A stretch of DNA of 64,000 nucleotides from Cellulophaga sp. HaHa_2_95 (GCF_019278565.1 NZ_CP058988.1:3472001-3536000); one strand, 5' to 3'; numbered from the stretch's first letter, positions 26,905 through 37,157 are shown. Numbers and translations: made by a program. Notes: generated by a model not told the origin, from the sequence alone.

Positions 26905-29454
26905 ATGGATGATAATTTTTCACCTAGAGTAAAAGATGTAATTGCTTACAGTAAAGAAGAAGCTTTACGACTTGGTCACGATTTTATAGGTACCGAGCAC
27001 TTAATGCTTGGGCTATTGCGTGATGGAAGTGGAAAAGCAATTAGCATTCTTGACGCTTTAGATGTAGACTTAAATCACCTTCGTAGAAAGGTAGAGATTT
27101 TAAGTCCAGCAAATCCCAATGCGACTCCTATGCAAAAAGATAAAAAGAATTTGCATTTGACAAGGCAGGCGGAACGCGCACTAAAAACAACTTTTTTAGA
27201 AGCAAAGCTTTTTCAGAGCTCTTCTATCAATACAGCACATTTATTGTTATGCATACTTAGAAATGAGAATGACCCAACTACAAAATTGCTACATAAATTG
27301 AAAGTAGACTATGATGGAGTTAAAGAACAATTCAAATCTATGATTACAAGTGATGATGACTATGTAGATTCACCTACATCAGAATCTTTTCCTAATGATG
27401 CCGATGATGCAGCAGAAGGTAAAGAAGGAAACTTTGGAGGAACAACGAATCAGAAAGGAAATAAAAAATCTAAAACTCCAGTTTTAGACAATTTTGGTCG
27501 CGATTTAACACAAATGGCGGAAGAAAATAAATTAGATCCTGTTGTTGGTAGAGAGAAAGAAATAGAACGTGTTTCTCAAATCCTAAGTAGAAGAAAGAAA
27601 AACAACCCCCTTCTTATAGGAGAACCTGGTGTTGGTAAAAGTGCAATCGCAGAAGGTTTAGCACTACGCATTATTGATAAAAAGGTATCACGTATACTTT
27701 ATAATAAACGTGTAGTTACCTTAGATTTAGCTTCTTTAGTGGCTGGTACAAAATACCGTGGCCAGTTTGAAGAGCGAATGAAAGCGGTTATGAATGAGCT
27801 TGAAAAGAATGATGATATTATTCTTTTTATTGATGAAATTCATACCATAGTTGGTGCAGGTGGTGCTACAGGAAGCTTAGATGCTTCTAACATGTTTAAA
27901 CCAGCATTAGCAAGAGGAGAAATTCAATGTATTGGTGCAACTACCTTAGATGAATACAGACAGTATATCGAGAAAGATGGTGCGTTAGAGCGTCGTTTTC
28001 AAAAAGTAATTGTGGAGCCTACCACCGTAGATGAAACAATTGAAATACTTAAAAACATTAAAGGTAAATACGAAGATCACCACAATGTTATTTATACAGA
28101 TGAATCTATTATTGCTTGTGTAAAGCTCACCAATAGATACATGACTGATCGTTTTCTTCCAGATAAAGCTATTGATGCTTTAGATGAAGCAGGTTCTCGT
28201 GTTCATATAGTGAATATGGATGTCCCTAAGCAAATTCTAGAACTAGAAAAGCAACTAGAAGATGTGCGTGAACTCAAGAATACTGTTGTAAAGAAACAAC
28301 GTTATGAAGAAGCTGCGAAACTTAGAGATGACGAAAAGAAAATTGAAAAAGATTTAGCTGTAGCCCAAGAAAAATGGGAAGAAGAAAGCAAATTACATAG
28401 AGAAACTGTAACTGAAGAAAATGTTGCAGACGTAGTTTCTATGATGAGTGGTATTCCTGTAAATAGAATTGCTCAAACAGAGATAACTAAGTTATTTGAG
28501 TTACCAGACCTTATTAAGTCCAATGTAATTGGTCAAGATGAAGCGGTTGCCAAAGTAGCCAAAGCTATTCAAAGAAACAGAGCTGGATTAAAAGACCCGA
28601 ATAAACCTATTGGATCTTTTATTTTCTTAGGTCAGACTGGTGTTGGTAAAACTCAATTGGCTAAAGTTTTAGCAAAAGAATTATTTGATTCTGAAGATGC
28701 ATTGATTCGTATTGATATGAGTGAATACATGGAGAAATTTGCTATCTCTCGTTTAGTAGGAGCACCTCCAGGATACGTAGGTTACGAAGAAGGTGGCCAA
28801 TTAACTGAAAAAGTACGTCGTAAACCTTACGCTGTAGTTCTTTTAGATGAAGTCGAAAAAGCGCATCCAGATGTGTTCAACATGATGCTTCAAGTATTAG
28901 ACGATGGCTTCTTAACGGATAGTTTAGGCCGTAAGATTGATTTTAGAAATACAATTATTATCATGACCTCTAATATTGGTGCCCGACAATTGAAGGACTT
29001 CGGACAAGGTGTTGGTTTTGGTACTTCAGCAATGAAATCTCAAACTGACTCTCACCAGAAAAGTGTTATAGAAAACGCCTTAAAAAAGGCTTTTGCACCA
29101 GAATTTTTAAATAGAATTGATGATGTAGTGGTATTTAATCCATTAGAGAAAGAAGATATTCATAAAATTATTGATATTGAGCTTCGTAAATTACTATTAC
29201 GAATTAAAGAAATTGGTTATGAATTAACCTTATCTGACAAAGCCAAAGATTATATTGCTGAAAAAGGATTTGACAAACAATATGGAGCTAGACCATTAAA
29301 ACGTGCTATTCAAAAGTACATTGAAGATGCTTTAGCAGAAGAAATTGTTAGTTCTAAACTGCAAGAAGGCGATACTATATTTATGGATCTTGATGAAGAA
29401 AAGGATGAATTAACCATAAAGATTGAAAAATCTAAAAAAGAATCTGAAGCCTAA
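26905..29454 (+). CDS. clpC: ClpC-type AAA+ protease ATPase
   Basis: I take the start at the ATG at 26905 ([12 protein letters not shown]), preceded by an AAAGGA-like site, rather than the upstream ATG at 26854, giving 849 residues. The N-terminal Clp-N repeats ([36 protein letters not shown]) are followed by two AAA modules with Walker A GEPGVGKS and GQTGVGKT, and a UVR/middle-domain stretch ([16 protein letters not shown]). It unfolds damaged proteins for ClpP. Sits between gyrA (divergent) and a strong terminator. Confidence 0.97.
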   Translation: MDDNFSPRVKDVIAYSKEEALRLGHDFIGTEHLMLGLLRDGSGKAISILDALDVDLNHLRRKVEILSPANPNATPMQKDKKNLHLTRQAERALKTTFLEAKLFQSSSINTAHLLLCILRNENDPTTKLLHKLKVDYDGVKEQFKSMITSDDDYVDSPTSESFPNDADDAAEGKEGNFGGTTNQKGNKKSKTPVLDNFGRDLTQMAEENKLDPVVGREKEIERVSQILSRRKKNNPLLIGEPGVGKSAIAEGLALRIIDKKVSRILYNKRVVTLDLASLVAGTKYRGQFEERMKAVMNELEKNDDIILFIDEIHTIVGAGGATGSLDASNMFKPALARGEIQCIGATTLDEYRQYIEKDGALERRFQKVIVEPTTVDETIEILKNIKGKYEDHHNVIYTDESIIACVKLTNRYMTDRFLPDKAIDALDEAGSRVHIVNMDVPKQILELEKQLEDVRELKNTVVKKQRYEEAAKLRDDEKKIEKDLAVAQEKWEEESKLHRETVTEENVADVVSMMSGIPVNRIAQTEITKLFELPDLIKSNVIGQDEAVAKVAKAIQRNRAGLKDPNKPIGSFIFLGQTGVGKTQLAKVLAKELFDSEDALIRIDMSEYMEKFAISRLVGAPPGYVGYEEGGQLTEKVRRKPYAVVLLDEVEKAHPDVFNMMLQVLDDGFLTDSLGRKIDFRNTIIIMTSNIGARQLKDFGQGVGFGTSAMKSQTDSHQKSVIENALKKAFAPEFLNRIDDVVVFNPLEKEDIHKIIDIELRKLLLRIKEIGYELTLSDKAKDYIAEKGFDKQYGARPLKRAIQKYIEDALAEEIVSSKLQEGDTIFMDLDEEKDELTIKIEKSKKESEA

Positions 29455-29472
29455 TACCTTCTAAATTCAATT

Positions 29473-29503
29473 AAAAAGGAGAGCCAATTGGCTCTCCTTT
29501 TTT
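29473..29503 (+). terminator. Terminator after clpC
   Basis: AAAGGAGAGCC and GGCTCTCCTTT pair around AATT, followed by a run of T, 20 bases after the clpC stop. Confidence 0.9.
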
Positions 29504-29750
29504 GTTTTCACTACTGCTATACACGAATGAAAGCCATATATAGCAATTAGGCTATAATCAGACACTTAAAAAGTACTACATCTATATAATTAGTAACAGA
29601 ATAAATGTAATCGTTTTCATTCAAACACATTTCAGTATCCGTAAACTTTAGTTACTTAAGCGATATATAAGCGCTTTATCTATTATTTTTTAACAGTTTT
29701 AAGCTTAGTAGTATTTTCGTCCGCGAGACACACTATTTAAAATACGAAGA

Positions 29751-30152
29751 ATGAGTATTGAACAATCGAAAAAAAGAGTCATCGTTCAAGAGTATCATCT
29801 TGAAACTGGTATGGTTCAAGTATACGATGATTACATGGTTGCTATTTTTGCCGAAGGCGCGACCATCACTCTAGAAAGAGCTTATCAAATCATAGGAATT
29901 GCAGAAATACACTTTAGGGAAAAAAACTTTGGATACATAAGTTTACGAAAAAATTCGTACGCTTTAGATCCTACCGTTTACAACTACATTCGTGAAATTG
30001 AGAATTTAAAAGCATTTGCTGTTGTTTCTGTGAAAGAAATTGATATGCATAATTTCAAAATAGAAAAATTATTCTATAAAAATTCGATGAAATTCTTTAT
30101 AGAATTTGATAATGCTTTAGCATGGATCAAAAGACGTGTAAAAGCTAAATAA
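29751..30152 (+). CDS. Hypothetical protein, SpoIIAA/STAS-like in character
   Basis: A 133-residue soluble protein. The alternating beta-helix pattern (VQVYDDYMVAIFAEGATI, HFREKNFGYISLRKN, LKAFAVVSVKEID, FFIEFDNALAWIKRRVK) is reminiscent of the small SpoIIAA/STAS-like domain found in many Bacteroidota as single-gene proteins, and the ending with a WIKR helix fits. There is no signal peptide. It is monocistronic with a hairpin terminator 6 bases after its stop. The role is unknown. Confidence 0.75.
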   Translation: MSIEQSKKRVIVQEYHLETGMVQVYDDYMVAIFAEGATITLERAYQIIGIAEIHFREKNFGYISLRKNSYALDPTVYNYIREIENLKAFAVVSVKEIDMHNFKIEKLFYKNSMKFFIEFDNALAWIKRRVKAK

Positions 30153-30157
30153 AACCG

Positions 30158-30187
30158 AAAAGCCACTCATGTACATGAATGGCTTTT
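30158..30187 (+). terminator. Terminator after the 133-residue gene
   Basis: AAAAGCCACTCATGT and ACATGAATGGCTTTT form a stem with one mismatch and a T-run, just past the stop codon. Confidence 0.8.
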
Positions 30188-30265
30188 TTTATCGAATCTG
30201 TGAGTATACCAGAAATAGCTAAACTGATTCATAGTTTTGTACATCAGTCTTTTTCTTTCATGGAC

Positions 30266-30445
30266 TCAATCTTTCCACTTCTGTTTTAAGTATTGCCCTA
30301 GCATACTCCCTACTACCCCTAAAAGAATAACTATCACCAGCTCTACCCAGTTAAAACCGCTATTCGGAACGTTAGTGGCTCTTGAGTAGATAATATACCC
30401 AACCACAGGACCGTATGCCACTAAATTAATTACCAACTTTTTCAT
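30266..30445 (-). CDS. Small membrane protein, 59 residues
   Basis: Found by reading the minus strand: ATG at 30443-30445 and TGA at 30266-30268. The protein begins MKKLVINLVAYGPVVGYIIY, has a short polar loop, then a second hydrophobic helix (ELVIVILLGVVGSMLGQYL) and ends KQKWKD. Two hydrophobic helices with a basic tail make a credible small membrane protein. It lies just downstream of the frameshifted gene on the same strand (28 bases). Function unknown; real but short. Confidence 0.6.
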   Translation of the reverse strand: MKKLVINLVAYGPVVGYIIYSRATNVPNSGFNWVELVIVILLGVVGSMLGQYLKQKWKD

Positions 30446-30472
30446 AGTTATCCCTTATAAAAATTACCTTAA

Positions 30473-30880
30473 TTAATCTCGAAACTGATTGCGTTTTTCT
30501 TTCTTCTTCTGAACCTTAATTACAAAACCAGCTTTTTTAATACGCACGGTATCATAAACTGGTTTATCTAAAAAAAATTTCATTAATCTCTGGGTCTTTG
30601 CTAGAGTATTGCACTTTAAAATGCTTGCCCACCCAACCTGGATATATCTTACCATCTAAATAAGTAGCACCTTCAATTTTTTTACTGCCGACATAAAACT
30701 CATACATAGCATATGAATTTGAATTTTGAGTATCAATCTCTGTGCACTCAGCTATTCCATATACCGAAAAATATTTTAAATGAAAATATGCCTGCAAATT
30801 AGTATATAAAAAAAACATGCAAATAACAAACCGATAACAGCTACTGGTTTTTTAGAGCTAAAAAAATCTTTAAACTTCAT
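30473..30880 (-). pseudogene. Membrane-anchored hypothetical protein broken by two compensating poly-T frameshifts
   Basis: The start ATG is at 30878-30880, 6 bases after the nnr stop, and the first frame runs through a TM segment (PVAVIGLLFACFF) to an 8-T run (plus-strand A 30808-30815). The coding sense then continues in another frame (LYTNLQAYFHLKYFSVYGIAE and onward to QYSSKDPEINEIF) up to a second 8-T run (A 30570-30577), after which the first frame resumes (LDKPVYDTVRIKKAGFVIKV). With one T more at the first and one fewer at the second the whole reads as one 135-residue protein. The span of 408 bases is divisible by three. It could be sequencing error, decay or slippage. Confidence 0.6.
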
Positions 30881-30886
30881 CACTCT

Positions 30887-32434
30887 CTATTGCTGTTCTT
30901 GTTCTTCCATTTGCGGGGGCTGTTCTGGCTGCTTAAATAAATCGATATAGGCACTACCCAAACTATCTATTAGTGCACTAGCGGTGAGTGATTGGTAGCC
31001 AGTACTCTCCACCGCAATATCTCCAGAGGTGCCATGCAGATACACCCCGAAAATTGACGCCGTTAAGTGTTCATAGCCTTGAGCAATTAATCCTGTGATG
31101 ATTCCAGTTAAAACATCACCACTTCCGGCAGAAGCCATACCAGGATTTCCTGTAGTATTTATATAGCCGTGACCATCATATACCGTTATGGTATGCGCCC
31201 CTTTGATCACGACAATACAATCGTACTTTTTTGAAAATGCTTTTGCTTTTTTTAATTTATCAAAATCGTCTTTCCACTTACCTAACAAACGTTCCAATTC
31301 TTTAGGATGCGGCGTTAATACCGTTTGCGCCGGCAAATTCTTTAAGAAAGCTTCATTTAAAGCCAAGATATTAATAGCATCAGCATCTAAGACCAATGGC
31401 GTTTTATTGCTTTTGAGAAAAGTACCTAATGCTTCCTGTGTCTCTTTAGCAGTACCTAAACCTACTCCTATTCCAATAACATCGGGCGTGATATCAAAAT
31501 TAACAGCACTTATATATTCATCCTGATCATCTGTTAGCACCATAATTTCTGGCAAAGCAGTCTGCAAAGGCACGTAACCACATTTAGGTAGGTATGCCGT
31601 GACTAAACCAGCACCAGAGCGTAAACAAGATTTTGAGGCTAATTGCATAGCTCCTATTTTACCATAACTCCCTCCAATGATTAAAGCGTGGCCGTAAGTA
31701 CCTTTATGCGCAAATTTCTCCCGCGGAATATAAGACGGCAATACCTCCAATTTGCTTATCAATTCATAGTCGACTTCCGTATTCGCTATAAATTCAGCAT
31801 CAATCCCAATATCTATAATCTCCCATTGGTTGGCATAAACACCTGTTTCTGGAAGCAAAAACACCAATTTAGGGGTTTGAAAACTCAAAATATGATTTGC
31901 TTTTACAACGGCATCTTTATTCTTTATTGGTTTATCCGTATAAAGTCCCGAAGGTAAATCTACCGCCAGAACAAAAGCATCTGATGCATTAATTTTTTGC
32001 ATCAACTTAACCACCCAAGTATCTGGATTCCTATTTAATCCTATACCAAAAATAGCATCTATAACAATATCTTCTTTACTAATTTCTGGAAAATCAGAAT
32101 CGCTATTAATAAAATTTGGCCAAATTTTACGATCTTTTAATCGCTTTAAATTCAACAAAAAATCATCAGAACGTTTCTCACTATAGTTTACGATATGTAC
32201 TTCTATACTATAACCATGCTCTTGCAAATGTCTTGCGACAGCTACACCGTCGCCACCATTATTTCCAATACCACAAAATAGCTGAATTTTTACCGGAGCA
32301 CCCTGAAGTCTAAGGTGTAACCAATTAAAAATTTGTATAGCGACGCGCTCCATGAGTTCATCACTTTTTATTTGCTGTTTTTCTATTGTATATTTATCAG
32401 CTTGGTAGATTTGTTTTGCGCTAAAAATCTTCAT
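30887..32434 (-). CDS. nnr: Bifunctional NAD(P)H-hydrate epimerase / ADP-dependent dehydratase
   Basis: A 515-residue repair enzyme that converts damaged NAD(P)H hydrates back to coenzyme. The N-terminal epimerase (YjeF_N) shows GIGNNGGDGVAVARHLQ and VIDAIFGIGLNR. The C-terminal dehydratase (about 225-495) shows the GTYGHALIIGGSYGKIGAMQLASK segment, VLDADAINIL, and the GNPGMASAGSGDVLTGIITGLI kinase-like loop. The tail is Gln/Pro rich. Expected length for the fusion. The frameshifted gene follows 6 bases downstream. Confidence 0.96.
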   Translation of the reverse strand: MKIFSAKQIYQADKYTIEKQQIKSDELMERVAIQIFNWLHLRLQGAPVKIQLFCGIGNNGGDGVAVARHLQEHGYSIEVHIVNYSEKRSDDFLLNLKRLKDRKIWPNFINSDSDFPEISKEDIVIDAIFGIGLNRNPDTWVVKLMQKINASDAFVLAVDLPSGLYTDKPIKNKDAVVKANHILSFQTPKLVFLLPETGVYANQWEIIDIGIDAEFIANTEVDYELISKLEVLPSYIPREKFAHKGTYGHALIIGGSYGKIGAMQLASKSCLRSGAGLVTAYLPKCGYVPLQTALPEIMVLTDDQDEYISAVNFDITPDVIGIGVGLGTAKETQEALGTFLKSNKTPLVLDADAINILALNEAFLKNLPAQTVLTPHPKELERLLGKWKDDFDKLKKAKAFSKKYDCIVVIKGAHTITVYDGHGYINTTGNPGMASAGSGDVLTGIITGLIAQGYEHLTASIFGVYLHGTSGDIAVESTGYQSLTASALIDSLGSAYIDLFKQPEQPPQMEEQEQQ

Positions 32435-32487
32435 TCAATAATAATATTTAACATTAATTGCTGATTCCGTAAAAATTTCGGAAATCA

Positions 32488-32518
32488 TTTGATAAGGAAC
32501 TCAAAAATACTACATTTG
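32488..32518 (+). promoter_or_regulatory. Promoter of the threonine operon
   Basis: TTTG at 32488-32491 and TACATTTG at 32511-32518, separated by 19 bases, match the Bacteroidota consensus TTTG-N19-TAnnTTTG. A start site near 32525 is predicted, 26 bases before the leader peptide ATG. Confidence 0.75.
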
Positions 32519-32550
32519 ACTATATCTTTAAAAGATATAAAGACCTAATA

Positions 32551-32634
32551 ATGGATAGTCAATTTAACATTTCTACATTTTATATTGCGTGTGATACTAC
32601 TATCACTTTCAGCACCACTACCCCATTGGGGTAA
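32551..32634 (+). CDS. thrL: Threonine operon leader peptide
   Basis: A 27-codon ORF starting MDSQFNIS, ATG at 32551 and TAA at 32632-32634, located between the operon promoter and thrA. Its last third, from codon 16, reads TTITFSTTTPLG: six threonines and one isoleucine in nine codons. E. coli thrL has the same Thr/Ile enrichment and regulates its operon by attenuation. I do not see a textbook terminator before thrA, so the control mechanism may differ; the TACCC/GGGTA inverted repeat at 32619-32633 overlaps its end. Confidence 0.75.
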   Translation: MDSQFNISTFYIACDTTITFSTTTPLG

Positions 32635-32706
32635 TCTGCTATATACTCGTCCGTTTTCGCATATTCATGCATTTTTATTTTTATTACCACAAAACTATTT
32701 CTCATA

Positions 32707-35151
32707 ATGAAAGTTCTAAAATTTGGAGGCACTTCTGTTGCTAACGCTAAAAACATAGCCCTTGTTAAAAACATTGTGGCTAATTCTCAAGCCAATAAAA
32801 ATATCGTCGTAGTTTCTGCCCTAGGCGGAGTTACAGATTTACTATTAAGTACGGCAACACTAGCTTCTGCTCAAGATAACACTTATAAAAATAGCCTTAA
32901 AGAAATTGAGGAAAGACACTTAATTACTATTAAAGAATTAATACCTGTTTTACAGCAAAGCAAAGTGCTAAGTAAGGTAAAAAGTGAGCTTAACACGTTA
33001 GAAACCTTATTAGAAGGTGCTTATTTAATAGGAGAAATTACACCAAAACTATCTGATAAAATTGTTAGCTATGGCGAACTATTATCGTCTTACATCATCA
33101 GTGAATATTTTATTGCAGAACAACTCAACTGTAGCTACAAAGATAGTAGAGAGCTTATAAAAACAAATTCTAACTTTGGTAAAGCCATAGTAGACTTTAC
33201 CACAACAAATTCTAATTGTAAAGAGTTTTTTACTGCCGTTCCTGAACAAATTATTGTCATGGGTGGCTTCATAGCCTCTTCTACTTCTGGAGATTCTACA
33301 ACCTTAGGCAGAGGGGGATCTGATTATACCGCTGCCATTATAGCTAGTGCTGTTGATGCTGAACTTTTAGAAATTTGGACGGATGTTAGTGGAATGTATA
33401 CGGCTAACCCAAGAATAGTAAAGCAAGCGATGCCTATTCCACATATTTCTTATGAGGAAGCTATGGAGCTTTCGCATTTTGGAGCTAAAGTATTATATCC
33501 TCCAACAATACAACCTGTACTTTCTAAGGGTATTTCTATTGTCATTAAAAATACTTTTGATGCGGAAAACGAAGGTACCTTAATTACAAAGAATAAAAAT
33601 GAACTAGGAAAAACAGTTCGCGGCATAAGTCATGTAGAGCACATTGCATTACTCTCGTTAGAAGGGCCTGGTATGGTAGGTATTCCCGGAATCTCTAAAC
33701 GCTTTTTTGAAGTATTATCACAAGCAAATATTAGCGTTGTATTGATTACACAAGCATCTTCTGAACACTCTATCTGTGTGGGTGTTTCGGATAATGACGC
33801 TATAAAAGCAGTACAAATTGTAAATGAAGCTTTTGAATATGAAATATCCTTAGGCAAAATTAAACCTGTTATTGCAGAAGAAGATTTAGCCATTATTGCC
33901 CTTGTGGGCGACAATATGAAGCGTCATCAAGGCTTAAGCGGTAAAATGTTTAGTACTTTAGGAAAAAACAATGTGAACATTAGAGCAATTGCACAAGGTG
34001 CTTCTGAACGTAATATTTCTGCGGTCATTGTAAAAGATGACGTCAAGAAAGCCTTAAATACATTACATGAGGAGTTTTTTGAAGACAATACCAAACAATT
34101 AAACCTATTTGTAATGGGTGTGGGTAATGTGGGCACAAAATTCTTAAATCAAATACAGCAACAACGTAAATTTTTAAAAGAGAACCTAAAATTAAATATC
34201 CGTGTTATTGGAATTTCTAATTCTAGAACAATGGTTTTTGATGAAGACGGTATCAGTCTTAAAAGTTGGGATGAGAAGCTAAAAGCAGGAGAAAAAACAG
34301 ACAAGCAAAAGTTCTTTGAAAACATTCAAAAACTAAATTACAGAAATAGCATTTTTGTAGATAATACAGCCAGTGCAGAAGTTTCTGAAACCTATGCATC
34401 TTATTTAAAGAACAGTATTTCTGTGGTGACCTGTAATAAGATTGCTTGCTCTTCGGAATACAACAATTACAAAAACCTGAAAGATTTAGCACGCAAATAC
34501 AATGCGCCATTTTTATTTGAAACCAATGTAGGTGCAGGTTTGCCTATTATTGATACGCTTAAAAATTTGATTGCATCAGGAGATAAAATACTAAAAATTC
34601 AAGCAGTACTTTCAGGTAGCTTAAACTTCTTGTTTAATAATTTTAATAACCAATCTACTTTCCATGATATTGTTAAACAAGCACAAGAGCAAGGTTATAC
34701 AGAGCCAGATCCTAAAATAGATTTGAGTGGTATTGATGTAATGCGTAAGATTTTAATTTTAGCACGGGAGAGTGGTAACAAAATAGATATTGAAGAAATA
34801 ACCAATTCACCTTTCTTACCTGAAGAAAGCCTTGCTACCACAAACAATGAGGACTTTTTTACTTCGCTAATTAAATATGAAGCTGATTTTCAAAAAATGT
34901 TTAAAGAGGCTAATGATACCGGCAGTAAATTAAAGTATGTCGCTCAATATGAAGATGGCAAAGCAAGCGTTGGCTTACAGCATATTCCTAAAGGGCACGA
35001 CTTCTATAATTTAGAAGGTAGTGACAATATTGTATTATTCTATACCGAAAGATACCCTAACCAACCTATGATTATCAAAGGTGCTGGTGCTGGTGCTGAA
35101 GTAACTGCATCTGGTATTTTTGCTGATATTATAAGAATAGGTAACTTTTAA
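32707..35151 (+). CDS. thrA: Bifunctional aspartokinase / homoserine dehydrogenase
   Basis: An 814-residue fusion catalysing the first and third steps of threonine and methionine synthesis. The N-terminal aspartokinase starts KVLKFGGTSVANAKNI and has GRGGSDYTAAI; two ACT-like regions follow (HIALLSLEGPGMVGIPGISK and EEDLAIIALVGDNMKRHQG). The homoserine dehydrogenase begins near 462 with FVMGVGNVGTKFLNQI and contains FETNVGAGLPIIDTLKNLI and YTEPDPKIDLSGIDV. It is the first large gene after the leader peptide, followed by thrB 10 bases later. Confidence 0.97.
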   Translation: MKVLKFGGTSVANAKNIALVKNIVANSQANKNIVVVSALGGVTDLLLSTATLASAQDNTYKNSLKEIEERHLITIKELIPVLQQSKVLSKVKSELNTLETLLEGAYLIGEITPKLSDKIVSYGELLSSYIISEYFIAEQLNCSYKDSRELIKTNSNFGKAIVDFTTTNSNCKEFFTAVPEQIIVMGGFIASSTSGDSTTLGRGGSDYTAAIIASAVDAELLEIWTDVSGMYTANPRIVKQAMPIPHISYEEAMELSHFGAKVLYPPTIQPVLSKGISIVIKNTFDAENEGTLITKNKNELGKTVRGISHVEHIALLSLEGPGMVGIPGISKRFFEVLSQANISVVLITQASSEHSICVGVSDNDAIKAVQIVNEAFEYEISLGKIKPVIAEEDLAIIALVGDNMKRHQGLSGKMFSTLGKNNVNIRAIAQGASERNISAVIVKDDVKKALNTLHEEFFEDNTKQLNLFVMGVGNVGTKFLNQIQQQRKFLKENLKLNIRVIGISNSRTMVFDEDGISLKSWDEKLKAGEKTDKQKFFENIQKLNYRNSIFVDNTASAEVSETYASYLKNSISVVTCNKIACSSEYNNYKNLKDLARKYNAPFLFETNVGAGLPIIDTLKNLIASGDKILKIQAVLSGSLNFLFNNFNNQSTFHDIVKQAQEQGYTEPDPKIDLSGIDVMRKILILARESGNKIDIEEITNSPFLPEESLATTNNEDFFTSLIKYEADFQKMFKEANDTGSKLKYVAQYEDGKASVGLQHIPKGHDFYNLEGSDNIVLFYTERYPNQPMIIKGAGAGAEVTASGIFADIIRIGNF

Positions 35152-35161
35152 TCTGTAGGCT

Positions 35162-36088
35162 ATGAATGCAAATGAAATTAGAGTTTTCTGTCCAGCAACT
35201 ATTGCTAATGTCTCTTGCGGATTTGATGTTTTAGGACTCGCTTTAGATGCTGTAGGTGATGAAATGGTGGTTAGAAAAACAACTCAAAAAGGAATCAGAA
35301 TTACCAAGCTTACAGGGCAAAATTTACCTACAGAAACCTTACAAAATGTAGCGGGTGTTGCCGGTTTAGCACTGTTAGCACAAAGTGATTACGAAGGTGG
35401 TTTTGATATTGAAATTTATAAAAAAATAAAAGCAGGAAGTGGAATTGGTAGCAGTGCTGCCAGTTCTACTGGGGCTGTTTGGGCCATGAATGCCCTTCTA
35501 GGCAAACCTTTTTCTCCATTAGAATTGGTGAAATTTGCCATGGAAGGAGAGCGTTTAGCAAGTGGCGTAGCCCATGCAGATAATGTTGCTCCTGCCCTAT
35601 TTGGTGGTTTTACGCTTGTACGCAGTTACCAACCATTAGATGTTATTAAAATAAATACACCGAAAGAATTATATGCTACCGTTATTCACCCTCAGATTGA
35701 AGTAAAAACATCTGATTCTAGACGTATTTTAAAGACTACTATTTCTTTAGAAGACGGAATTAAACAATGGGGAAATGTGGGCGGATTAATTGCAGGCTTA
35801 TTTACAGAGGATTATGAGCTAATTGGAAGATCATTAGAGGACCATATTGTAGAACCCATCCGTTCTATTCTAATTCCTGGTTTTGACACGGTAAAACAAA
35901 AAGCATTAGAGTCTGGCGCATTAGGTTGTGGCATATCAGGTTCTGGTCCCTCGGTGTTTGCATTAAGCAAAGGAATAGAAACTGCAAAAAAAGTAGCACA
36001 GGCTATGACTGATGTATATGATAAAATTGGGATAGATTACGACATTCATGTATCAAAAGTAAATACAGAAGGAATTAAAGTTTTATAA
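35162..36088 (+). CDS. thrB: Homoserine kinase
   Basis: A 308-residue GHMP kinase phosphorylating homoserine. The GHMP ATP-binding motif is KAGSGIGSSAASSTGAVWAM, preceded by the PATIANVSCGFDVLGLAL opening. The C-terminal motif SGALGCGISGSGPSVFAL is complete. Length is normal. It lies between thrA and an acyltransferase gene, with thrC two genes further on. Confidence 0.97.
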   Translation: MNANEIRVFCPATIANVSCGFDVLGLALDAVGDEMVVRKTTQKGIRITKLTGQNLPTETLQNVAGVAGLALLAQSDYEGGFDIEIYKKIKAGSGIGSSAASSTGAVWAMNALLGKPFSPLELVKFAMEGERLASGVAHADNVAPALFGGFTLVRSYQPLDVIKINTPKELYATVIHPQIEVKTSDSRRILKTTISLEDGIKQWGNVGGLIAGLFTEDYELIGRSLEDHIVEPIRSILIPGFDTVKQKALESGALGCGISGSGPSVFALSKGIETAKKVAQAMTDVYDKIGIDYDIHVSKVNTEGIKVL

Positions 36089-36119
36089 AGAAGTTTGATG
36101 TATCGTTAAATTAAGGATT

Positions 36120-37157
36120 TTGAGATTAGATCAGTTAACATTTTCTAGATTCATAGCTGCCATAGCAGTTGTAATATACCATTACGGCCTAGAAGTGTAT
36201 CCTTTTAATTTAACACCTTTAAGAACATTATTTGAGCAAGGAAACATAGCTGTAAGTTACTTTTTTATACTCTCGGGATTCATCATGATCATTGCGTACC
36301 ATCAGCATAAAAAATTAGAATTCTTAGCGTATATTAAAAAAAGATTTGCTCGGATTTATCCTGTGTACTTCTTGGCATTAGTGATTGTCTTAGCATTTAA
36401 ATTATATTACCACAAAGACAGTGAACTCGGCAATCTGTTTTTGAATGTAGTAATGCTCCAAAGTTGGATTCCCGGTAAAGCCTTAACGTTTAATTACCCA
36501 GCTTGGTCCTTGGCTGTAGAATTCTTTTTTTACGCGTTATTTCCATTCTTATTCAATAGGTTTTATAGCAAGCTGTCCCTTAAAAAATTACTATTTCCGA
36601 TACTGAGTATTTTTGCATTAAGCCAAGTAGTGTTTCATTGGGGAATATTTTCAACCTCCTACACAGGGTACCCTTCTAAATTTCATGAATTCCTATTTTA
36701 TTTTCCCCCGATGCATTTAGCAGAGTTTTTAATTGGGAATTTAGCAGGCCTATTTTTTGTAAAAAAATTACAGCACCACATTAAAAATTATGATTTAGGT
36801 ATTTTAATACTTCTTTGCATGATACCTACTATACTATGGTACAATACCCAATTAAATTTTCATAATGGATTATTAGGCTTACTGTTCATCCCTATCATTT
36901 TGCTTATGAGTGCAAACTCAGGATATATTGCTAAGATTACGAAATATGGGCCCTTAATTTTTTTAGGAGAAATAAGTTATGGCATCTACATTTTACAGAG
37001 TCCTGTATTTGCTTGGACTAAAGCACTATTAAAAGATTACAACATCACAAACGAAGCTACAAAATTCTATATAGCAACCGCTATGCTAATAGCTTGTTCA
37101 GCAGTTTGTTTTACCTATATTGAAACGCCATTACGTAATTTTTTTAAAAAATTATAA
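36120..37157 (+). CDS. Acyltransferase family 3 membrane protein (TTG start)
   Basis: A 345-residue protein of the acyltransferase-3 family, about ten hydrophobic helices. The hallmark N-terminus is RLDQLTFSRFIAAIAVVIYHYG, followed by SYFFILSGFIMIIAY, and the RIYPVYFLALVIV helix. These proteins acylate sugars on surface polymers or lipids. The only start that fits the family is TTG at 36120. It lies between thrB and thrC. It does not belong to threonine synthesis; co-transcription appears incidental. Confidence 0.93.
   Translation: MRLDQLTFSRFIAAIAVVIYHYGLEVYPFNLTPLRTLFEQGNIAVSYFFILSGFIMIIAYHQHKKLEFLAYIKKRFARIYPVYFLALVIVLAFKLYYHKDSELGNLFLNVVMLQSWIPGKALTFNYPAWSLAVEFFFYALFPFLFNRFYSKLSLKKLLFPILSIFALSQVVFHWGIFSTSYTGYPSKFHEFLFYFPPMHLAEFLIGNLAGLFFVKKLQHHIKNYDLGILILLCMIPTILWYNTQLNFHNGLLGLLFIPIILLMSANSGYIAKITKYGPLIFLGEISYGIYILQSPVFAWTKALLKDYNITNEATKFYIATAMLIACSAVCFTYIETPLRNFFKKL

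Noticed and set aside
32619..32700. A classical attenuator terminator before thrA
   Set aside because: The only good inverted repeat (TACCC/GGGTA) overlaps the leader's end and lacks a T-run; the short GCAT/ATGC hairpin before the T-rich stretch is too weak to claim.
32580..32774. Minus-strand 64-codon ORF opposite the thrA leader
   Set aside because: It overlaps the leader peptide and the thrA start on the opposite strand and lacks any recognisable feature.
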